From Lithobates sylvaticus (lineage: Eukaryota; Chordata; Amphibia; Anura; Ranidae): a stretch of 64,000 nucleotides of DNA. Each line of letters starts with the position of its first letter. Position 1 is the first letter of the stretch. The position numbers and the translations under genes were made by a program. The notes under the pieces are model-generated. The model saw nothing but the letters and a program-made list of their open reading frames with translations. It searched no databases and was not told the DNA's origin. Location of the stretch: the NCBI GenBank assembly GCA_028564925.1, contig CM053031.1, positions 167,025,584 to 167,089,583 of the forward strand, written 5' to 3'. Positions 56,583-64,000 of the stretch are shown here, one piece after another.

Positions 56583-57107
56583 TGCATACTTATACAGTCG
56601 CTCGTGTCCCCGGCACCCGGGGCCAGCGCGACGGTGCCACGCCCCCCCCCTGCCTGCCAGAATGACGGGGACAGGATAATATAGTCCGAGACCCCAGAGC
56701 CCCAGCACCTAATACCTGTGCTGGGCTCCGGCCTCTGCAGAAAGTAGTTCACAAATCCATGACAGTCTATATTACTCTTCCCAGTATTGCATATTAAACC
56801 TATAACATACAAACACAGTAGCTTAACATAGCTACAAACCTGTACCCCGGCCTGTTCGGATGAACCACCCGCTGATCCAACGGGTAATATAACAAATTCA
56901 ATCCGACTAGGCCGGGGAAACCTTGCTTGTGCCTTGTGGCAGTCGCCACTTCGGCCATTGGTAAAGCCATTGGGGGATGGTTGTTCTCTGGCAAACTTGC
57001 CATGCTGCGAGGGGTAAGATCCCCGGTTTAGGGACAAAAGGATGATGAGCAAGGGGGAAATTAACCAATATGGAAAAGAAAAAAACCCATGTCCATGTCC
57101 CGGGTGT
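56583..57107 (-). other. L1-B inter-ORF region, ORF2 side
   Basis: GC-rich sequence just upstream of ORF2 with a C-run near 56642, and otherwise no recognisable coding. It is separated from its other half (59461-59921) by the palindromic insertion. Confidence 0.5.
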
Positions 57108-57120
57108 CATATCTGGTGGG

Positions 57121-58148
57121 TGCAATAAATGGATACGTCAGTAATCAATATTGTTACTGGTGAGAGATACTGTGTTCTTCAATGCTGGTAAATAATATAA
57201 TAGTCAATAATGGGTTAAAGTAATAATAATAATAATAAAAGTGACCAGTGCAAAATCTCTATAAGGTGCAATGTATATATTGACCAGTAGTGGACACTGG
57301 TACTGGTGGGAGGTGATTGCAGTTAGATTAAGCTTGCGTACATTTGTAACTGATAAATGTACAAATAGCACATATGTGTGACTAGCAATAAATATAATAA
57401 TTGATATATTAAATATTTAAAGTGTCATGTGCATATAATTAATGCTCAATGTGTATAAAACCATGTGTTTAACATATTATACTTCAAGTAACAATGGCAT
57501 AAAATCCGTGACTAGTGAAACACAAGTGCAATAAATAGTGCAATAAATAGTAAAAAAATGAATATACATAAAACAATAAATGACAATGGTGAATAAGTGA
57601 TTAGGTGATACCCAGAATGTGGGTAAAAAAGTATGGTAAAAAGGTAAGTTCATATAGTCCCAGAATGGATAAAATATATATATATATGGATGAGGCAGTG
57701 TTCAAATTAGTCCGTCAGATCCTAATACTGGAATGGTGTGTAAACTAGTACAACCATCTCGTGGATCATACAATGAAAAGTGGGGTGTTTTCAATTCATC
57801 CAAATGTTCAACACTTTCTGGATGGTTTATAAAACGGTAAAGACTTGGTCCTGATTTTCATATATTTTATCCAATCAATGGTCTCCCAGAACTCTCACCT
57901 TAATGATGTTGTAATAAAGCCTTTCGGGGGTATCCTATAGCCCCATATGGTTTGGATACAGATATTCAGCAAACGCAGTAAGAGTAAGAAACTTCTCCTT
58001 TAAGGGCGTTTAAACCTGCGATCCTGCAATGCTCAGTGTCAGAATGACACAGCGCCAGGGAAAAAACGGAAGAAAAAAGGGGAAGCCTCCACTAGTGTAG
58101 TATATTAGTTTATACTCAGAGATATTTATTCGGGTAATAAGTGGACTC
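57121..58148 (+). repeat. Left arm of the giant palindrome
   Basis: 1,028 bp starting TGCAATAAATGGATACGTC. It pairs with 58253-59292 with few differences. Confidence 0.93.
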
Positions 58149-59444
58149 TTACATTCAAATACAATAAAACAGGCATAAGGGTTAAAAATGCTCTAGGCGT
58201 TCTCAGCGCCTTCTCACGTCTCCTTGAGTGCTTCTCTGCCTACGGCCACTTGGAGTCCACTTATTACCCGAATAAATATCTTTGAGTATAAACTAATATA
58301 CTACACTAGTGGAGGCTTCCCCTTTTTTCTTCAGTTTTTTCCCTGGCGCTGTGTCATTCTGACACTGAGCATTGCAGGATCGCAGGTTTAAACGCCCTTA
58401 AAGGAGAAGTTTCTTACTCTTACTGCGTTTGCTGAATATCTGTATCCAAACCATATGGGGCTATAGGATACCCCCGAAAGGCTTTATTACAACATCATTA
58501 AGGTGAGAGTTCTGGGAGACCATTGATTGGATAAAATATGTGAAAATCAGGACCAAGTCTTTACCGTTTTATAAACCATCCAGAAAGTGTTGAACATTTG
58601 GATGAATTGAAAACACCCCACTTTTCATTGTATGATCCACGAGATGGTTGTACTAGTTTACACACCATTCCAGTATTAGGATCTGACGGACTAATTTGAA
58701 CACTGCCTCATCCACATATATATATTTATCCATTCTGGGACTATATGAACTTACCTTTTTACCATACTTTTTTAACCACATTCTGGGTATCACCTAATCA
58801 CTTATTCACCATTGTCATTTATTGTTTTATGTATATTAATTTTTTTACTATTTATTGGACTATTTATTGCACTTGTGTTTCACTAGTCACGGATTTTATA
58901 CCATTGTTACTTATACCATTGTTACTTGAAGTATAATATGTTAAACACATGGTTTTATACACATTGAGCATTAATTATATGCACATGACACTTTAAATAT
59001 TTAATATATCAATTATTATATTTATTGCTAGTCACACATATGTGCTATTTGTACATTTATCAGTTACAAATGTACGCAAGCTTAATCTAACTGCAATCAC
59101 CTCCCACCAGTACCAGTGTCCACTACTGGTCAATATATACATTGCACCTTATAGAGATTTTGCACTGGTCACTTTTATTATTATTATTATTACTTTAACC
59201 CATTATTGACTATTATATTATTTACCAGCATTGAAGAACACAGTATCTCTCACCAGTAACAATATTGATTACTGACGTATCCATTTATTGCACTTTTTCA
59301 TCATTTTAGCTATTTATTGCGCGAAATTCCTTTCTATATCATTACTTATTGTGTATTTGTGAACACGCCACATTTTGCAGCAGAGCACTACTATTTATCA
59401 CTGACTACTCACTCACTCCAAGTAGCGCGAGGGACACATATCTA
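57124..59444. mobile_element. 2.3-kb insertion consisting mostly of a giant palindrome
   Basis: CATATCTGGTGGGTGC occurs at 57108-57123 and again at 59445-59460, a 16-bp target duplication in L1-B. The insertion has a left arm (57121-58148), a loop (58149-58252), a right arm (58253-59292) and an unpaired right tail of about 150 bp with 'agcgcgagggacac'. No open frame is convincing. The 16-bp duplication fits retroposition (L1, SINE or Penelope type) better than a DNA transposon. The family is unknown. Confidence 0.85.
58253..59292 (-). repeat. Right arm of the giant palindrome
   Basis: 1,040 bp ending GACGTATCCATTTATTGCA. The main difference is a 14-bp duplication ('taccattgttactt') near 58900-58927. 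Otherwise I saw about a dozen small differences. Confidence 0.93.
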
Positions 59445-59460
59445 CATATCTGGTGGGTGC

Positions 59461-59921
59461 TTGCCATGCGGCATAGGGTTTCAGGGCCAGTGCTGCTTGT
59501 CCCAGTGTGTTCAAGTTTCTTCAGCTGCACTCAGAACATTGCTGCCGAGATTAGTAATGGTAAGGGCAGTTCTGGGGAAGACACAGGTGGGAGAATAATA
59601 TGGGAAGGGTAGGACCGGACAAAATAAAAACGGGAAACAACGGGTCCCCATACCGCCCAGATGGAAGGGTATGCAGGCATTCAGGTGGATGGACACAGCG
59701 TCAGGAGGCTGCATGAAGGACAGTATGGGAGCGGGGCCCGCAGATCACCGGAGCACCGGTAGAAAACAGGGGTATTACCTATCCCGGGGGTCTCGGGGGG
59801 TATGGGTAGCTTAGAACATGGCACAGTACCTGATTCAGGCTCCAGGAGAAATAACCACAAGTCCCCCGGGCGGTCTACTGTAGCAGGTCTCCCTCCTCAT
59901 GATCAGTTTGCGGTGCGGGCT
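59461..59921 (-). other. L1-B inter-ORF region, ORF1 side
   Basis: Non-coding sequence between the ORF1 stop and the palindromic insertion. Confidence 0.5.
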
Positions 59922-60794
59922 TCAATGTTCCTGATGAGGGGCATTACCTGGGACTGCTCGGGTCTCCAGCCATGCCATCACTGCCTCCGGTGTATCAAAA
60001 AAGTGCGCCCGGTCTTCTCCAGCCACTCGGAGTCATGCCGGGAAGAGCATGGCATACGCGTAGTGTCGAATTCTCAGTTGACGCTTGGCTTCGTTGAACT
60101 GTGCTCTCTTCTTTTGCACTTCGGCGGAGAAGTCGGGAAATACTCTGATCTCACCATTGTGGAACGGTATGTTCCCCTTCTGTCTCGTGAGGCGGAGGAC
60201 TGCATCCCTGTCGTGAAAATTTAGTAGCTTGGCTATAAAAGTTCTTGGAGGTGCACCTTGGGGAGGGGGTTTGGATGCCAATCTATGCGCCCGCTCCACC
60301 ACGAACGACGTGGAGAATTCAGCCCGGCCAAAGGTCGTAATCAGCAGGTTTTCTAGAAACGTGGGGGGGTCCGGGCCCTCCGTGCCCTCCGGCAGACCCA
60401 CGAATCGCAGATTACATCTGCGCAGGCGATTCTCCATGTCGTCTTGCTTCACTAGTACCATGCTTAGCTGGTGTTGGAGTCGTTCAGTTGTTGTTTGTAA
60501 TGGCGGCAGTTCATCCTCCATCCTGCTAATACGGTGCTCTGTCTCCGAGACCCGGTCCCTCCGTTTTTGGAGGTCCTGCCGAATCAGCGACACATCCACT
60601 TTTATCTCCTCGATTTTGCACGTCAGGGTACTCTTGCAGTCGGAGATAGCTTCCAACAGGCGTGCTGTATCCTCCGCCGTCGTGTCTCCTGCCGAGGAGG
60701 ACTCGGCGCCATTTTCCCCCGAGGCCTCCTTCTCCGCGTGGCGGTACTTGGCCAGCTTTGCGGCCGTGTCTTTGGCCGATTTTGGTGGCGACAT
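59922..60794 (-). pseudogene. L1-B ORF1, one premature stop
   Basis: Start MSPPKSAKDTAAKLAKYRH at 60794, then an acidic/Ser stretch, a coiled coil (about residues 50-125, with ISRMEDELPPLQTTTERLQ), the RRM-like domain from MENRLRRCNLRFVGLPEG and the C-terminal domain with FIAKLLNFHDRDAVL. A TGA at 60035-60033 (a CGA-type change, after YAYAMLFPA) stops it. The same frame then continues with VAGEDRAHFFDTPEAV to a natural stop at 59922, so the full protein was about 290 residues. A CpG transition is the likely cause. It packages L1 RNA. Confidence 0.9.
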
Positions 60795-60946
60795 GATCCC
60801 CAGGTGGTCAGGAGATCGTCTAGCCTTGGCAGGTGTAGGTTAACAGGATATTTGGCGAAAGGATAAGTGGAAACGGATCTCGGGCAAGCGGAGCTCCCAC
60901 TCAGCACTCTATGCCGTCCAGGCCACGCCCCAGCACTTGTGGGTTT
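60795..60946 (-). promoter_or_regulatory. L1-B 5' untranslated region
   Basis: About 150 bp from the 5' edge, GC-rich with GGGGCGTGGCC near the start. It presumably includes the internal promoter, although no motif proves it. Confidence 0.4.
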
Positions 60947-60961
60947 CTCCACTATGTGTCT

Positions 60962-61055
60962 TTAATATTCCATCTTAGCCGTCCTTATTGCACCCTTACA
61001 TTTCTTGTTGCATTCTTTATATAGTCTGAATGCTGATGATGATCCCTCAACCTAA
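60962..61055 (-). pseudogene. CR1 LINE, continuation beyond L1-B
   Basis: The CR1 sequence interrupted at 38835 continues here after the right copy of the L1-B target duplication. Only about 90 bp are recognisable before another fragment begins. Confidence 0.6.
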
Positions 61056-61345
61056 TGTTTATACAATCCACTTTAGAATCAGCACTCAGGTCTGAGTGCC
61101 TGGATAAGCCTAGCTTGAGATTGTATTTTCATCCTACTTTAATTTCTATTTTGACATTAGAGGGTCTTAGAGCTAGGTGGATGCGAGATATACCAGATTT
61201 GGATATGGAGGATTGGAGGGGTGTGTGGGATTTTCCTCTGTAATCTCTGGTATCCTTGAGAGACCGCATGATCCAATTGAAATTGGTGCATAGAGCATAT
61301 ATTATGCCTCACAGACTTTAAAAGATAAATCCTGCTTTCTCTTCT
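61056..61345 (+). pseudogene. L1 ORF2 fragment, plus strand
   Basis: Translation gives RARWMRDIPDLDMEDWRGVW, then RDRMIQLKLVHRAYIMPHRL, the region before the L1 C-terminal zinc knuckle. It has stops. It is a short scrap, orientation opposite to its neighbours. Confidence 0.7.
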
Positions 61346-61540
61346 AATGCCGCGTACACACGGTCGGAATTTCCAATGGAAACAGTCCGATGGGAGCTTT
61401 TCATCGGATTTTCCGACCGTGTGTATGCCCATCGGTCTTTTTCTGTCGGAATTTCGACGGACTTTGGATTGAGAACCTGTTCCTAATTTTTCCGACGGAA
61501 ACCTTTCTATCGGATTTTCCGATCATTTGTATGTATATAC
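61346..61540. mobile_element. MITE, 'cgcgtacacacggtcgga' type
   Basis: It starts GCCGCGTACACACGGTCGGA and has internal inverted copies ('ttccgaccgtgtgtatgcc', 61409-61430). The terminus resembles the ends of the Harbinger element, so it may be a Harbinger-mobilised MITE. The right boundary near 61535 is decayed. Confidence 0.6.
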
Positions 61541-61885
61541 CTTGATATATAGGTGTATAAATCACATGTGTGTTGGTATAGTTTTTTATAGCATACAACT
61601 ATGTAGACTAAAAGTGGGTAATAACCTGAGCAAGTGAAAAAGAAAATATCAATTTTCTGAGTCAGCGGCTCATTTAGCTTTGAGTCTTGTTATTTGATCG
61701 GAGTGTAGGTATAAACTGGCTAGTTGACAGGCAATCACACTTGTAGATTTAGGTAGTTGCATCATAAACTAGGTGCACAATGCTGAGATGCGTGTGTGCC
61801 TGTATATCATTTATAAGGCAAAGTAAAGAACATGAAATGAAGAACATAAACGGGTATTAGGAGTCTTTTTAGGGAAGAAGGACTG
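61541..61885 (-). other. Probable L1-C 3' untranslated region
   Basis: AT-rich and without coding. It lies between the MITE and the ORF2 end of the last L1. Confidence 0.4.
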
Positions 61886-64000
61886 TTCAAGATTTATTCA
61901 AGCTGTGTACTTCTGGGGTCTTTGATCCATGGGTCCCAGTTTCTATGGAAGTTCTTTGTGGTGAGATGGGCTTTGGAGAAGCTGTATTCCAGTTTGAAAA
62001 TTGTTGTTCAAGATAGTGATTACTTCTCGGATATCAGGGGGTTGAGTATTTTTCCATTTCCTTGCGAGTGCCAGCCTTGCGACGATAAGGATATGGGTGG
62101 CTACGGTTTGAAATTTTTTAGGCCAGGAGGGGATCATCAGACCCAAGAGGAGGTCTATGGACGATAAGGTAGTTGTTACGCGGGTGGTTGATTGGAGCAT
62201 GTTCCGCATCTGGTTCCAAAAGTCTGTAAGACTCGAGCAGTCCCATCAGATATGGAAAAGAGTTCCTGGAAAACCACACCCTCTCCAACATAAGTGAGAA
62301 ACATTGGGGTAGATCTTGGCAAGTCTGCTGGGAGTATAGTACCAGTGTTGAAAGTTTCTGCAGGGACTCCCAGTGTGCAGTGCAATGCGAGAGTTTTGAT
62401 GGCAAGGATAAGGCATTGTACCACAGACTATTTGGTGAAGCTGAGGGGATATGCTTGGTCCATTTCAGGATTTGAGATTGGATTGGGTCTTCTGCAGGTC
62501 GAGAGAGTATATTGTAGATATACGAGATAACTTTACGTGCGTGTTCACTTATGGTAAAGTGTTTAAGCGTGGTATGCAGAATTCTGTCTTGGTTTGTCCA
62601 TTGTATTTTGTTGAGTAGAGACCTGACCCTTAAGTAGATAGAAAGTTTTTGAAGAAATCCCGTAAGAGGTTTGGAGGTTTTCGAATGATTTTAAGTTGGA
62701 TGTGGAAAAGATTTTTCCGAGATCGTGAATACCTGCGTGGATTCATGGCTGTAGCTGGAGGTCTGGGAGAATGAGTGAGAGGGCTTGAGTTGGGATGTAT
62801 TGCAATATAAAAAGAGATATTCCTTTCGACATTTGAGGTAGTGAGGTCCATACTGTCAGAGAGGCAAAGATTGTGTCCAATGGGAAATGTTTAGTGGTGA
62901 GTGTGAGAAGCGAGGCACAGAGGAGTAGTTTTGGCTCTGTGGTCAGTGCTACTGCTTCTATCTGTTCCCAATTTGAAGGGGTTGTTGTGTTCCACCAGGT
63001 TTTGAGTTGATCTAGAATGACTGCCTTGTAATAGGAGGTTTAGGTTGGGAGCCCCAGTCCTCCCATATTTGTTGGGGTCACCAGATTTTGTTTCTTGACT
63101 CTGGCCTTTTTGTGTTGCCAGATAAAAGAGTTGATGAGGGATTGGAGAGTTTGTAGGTGCATTGGAAGGAGCGGTATTGGAAGAGTACGAAAAACATATA
63201 GGATATGCGGTAGCATAAACATTTTGGCTAAGGCAGTCCTACCTGCCCAGGACACATAGGGGTGATTTATTTCATTGGATATTTTATTAAGTTTTTCTAC
63301 TAGGGCTGCTAGGTTTGTGCGCAGGAGACTTTTGCTAGGTGTGGTTAGGCGAATTCCTAAATAAGTTAGGGAGTCATCTTTTGACCATGAGAATGGGGAA
63401 TGTTGAGAGATATGTAGTATAGTCGGTTTGTCTAGGCCTAGTTCTAGCATAAAGGATTTGCTTTGATTTACTTTGTATAGAGATATCGTGCTGAATTGGT
63501 CAAGAATATGTTGTATCACAGCTAAGGATTGCTGTGGGTCAGTGACTGCGATTATCACATCGTCTGTGTATAGACCACTTTTATGTTCTGTAGGGCCAAT
63601 TTTGATACCTTTGATTTTGGGCTCAGATCGAATTCGTTGAGCTAAAGGTTCCATGACCATGGCAAAAATTAAAGGCGATAGGGGGCAGCCTTGTTGTGTG
63701 CCATTGGTAATATTGAAAGGGTCAGATATTACGCCCGAGGTCCATACTCGTGCGCTTGGGTTTGTGTAGAGGCAAAGGATGGCGTTCAGAAGCGCCCCTG
63801 ATATGCCACACTTTCGCAGGACTACTTCTAGGTATGTCCAATGTACTCTATCCAATGCCTTCTCTGCATCCAAAAAGAGGAGCAGAGAAGGTATTTGATT
63901 ATGCTCTGTCCATTGTATGATGTCAATAAATCGTCGGGTTCCATCTGAAGTTTGTCTTCCCGGGATGAAACCAACTTGATCTATGTGGATCAGTTGGTTC
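61886..64000 (-). pseudogene. L1-C ORF2, reverse transcriptase to C-terminus (runs off window)
   Basis: From the window edge to about 63040 the minus strand is open: FIPGR, SLLLFLDAEKALDRVHW (Phe to Leu in the usual KAFD), TNGTQQGCPLSPLIFAMVMEP, YTDDVIIAV (Thr in place of Ala in YADD), LTYLGIRL, WAGRTALAKMFMLPHILYVF and NMGGLGLPT. Below 63040 the coding is broken by several frameshifts to a C-terminal block IVARLALARKWKNTQPPDI near 62050-62110 and the end at about 61886. The N-terminal half and ORF1 would lie to the right of the window. Confidence 0.88.

Larger units (their letters stand above)
38851..60946 (-). mobile_element. L1-B: full-length L1 LINE expanded to 22 kb by nested insertions
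   Basis: A perfect 15-bp target duplication, a T-run (poly(A) on the minus strand) at 38850-38867 and a 5' end at 60946 with the GGGGCGTGGCC start often seen on amphibian L1 copies bound the element. Its own sequence totals about 6.1 kb once the hAT copy 2 (11.4 kb), the minisatellite hAT (2.2 kb) and the palindromic insertion (2.3 kb) are removed. It has a short 5' UTR (about 150 bp), ORF1 with one premature stop and ORF2 with several lesions. Confidence 0.93.

Noticed and set aside
57124-59444. Reading the palindrome as a long-TIR DNA transposon
   Set aside because: The right side has an unpaired tail, and the duplicated target is 16 bp, longer than known for cut-and-paste families. Not fully excluded.
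1-64000. Host protein-coding genes, tRNA or rRNA genes
   Set aside because: Every convincing coding sequence belongs to a transposable element. No host exon or structured RNA was recognised.

Overview
This is a eukaryotic, vertebrate-type window with no host gene that I can recognise. It is almost entirely layered transposable elements. The mix points to an amphibian, most likely a frog: several divergent L1-type LINEs, CR1, a Penelope-like element with a GIY-YIG nuclease, BED-finger hAT transposons, a multi-gene PIF/Harbinger element, a tRNA-Pro-primed endogenous retrovirus and a tyrosine-recombinase retroelement. The presence of the short repeat family ending in a 'tacacacggtcgga' motif fits ranid-type frogs, but that is from general knowledge and I could not search it.

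Layout, left to right. 1-394: end of a non-autonomous hAT-like element. 395-21245 (minus): an old, shredded L1 ('L1-A') that hosts an autonomous-type hAT (1648-9446, itself hit by a Penelope-like element at 6682-8750), a nearly intact full-length L1 (10418-18095, plus), a 5'-truncated L1 (18281-19051, plus) and an LTR-like remnant (19344-20705). 21331-22815 and 36483-36572: one 34-bp minisatellite split by an endogenous retrovirus (22816-36482), which in turn is split by a 7.6-kb PIF/Harbinger transposon (27368-34940) carrying three spliced genes. 36573-38040: small repeats and an L1 ORF1 scrap. 38045-38835 and 60962-61055: a CR1 LINE split by a second full-length L1 ('L1-B', 38851-60946, minus, 15-bp target duplications). 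L1-B contains a second copy of the same hAT family (40746-52178, minus), with a Ngaro/DIRS-like element inside it (45922-50642). L1-B also holds a minisatellite-bearing non-autonomous hAT (53721-55960) and a 2.3-kb insertion made mostly of a giant palindrome (57124-59444). 61056-64000: L1 fragments on both strands and a MITE; the last L1 runs off the window.

Because most insertions have readable target-site duplications, the relative order of events can be read: CR1 then L1-B then hAT copy 2 then the Ngaro-like element; L1-A then hAT copy 1 then Penelope; minisatellite then retrovirus then Harbinger. The best candidates for something under-described are the Harbinger element with a HARBI1-like transposase plus separate SANT-like and MADF/BESS-like genes around a divergent promoter, the 2.3-kb palindrome with 16-bp target duplications, and the hAT family whose two copies keep the same ends and transposase but carry unrelated 5' tandem arrays.

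All identifications are from reading motifs by eye. No database search was possible.
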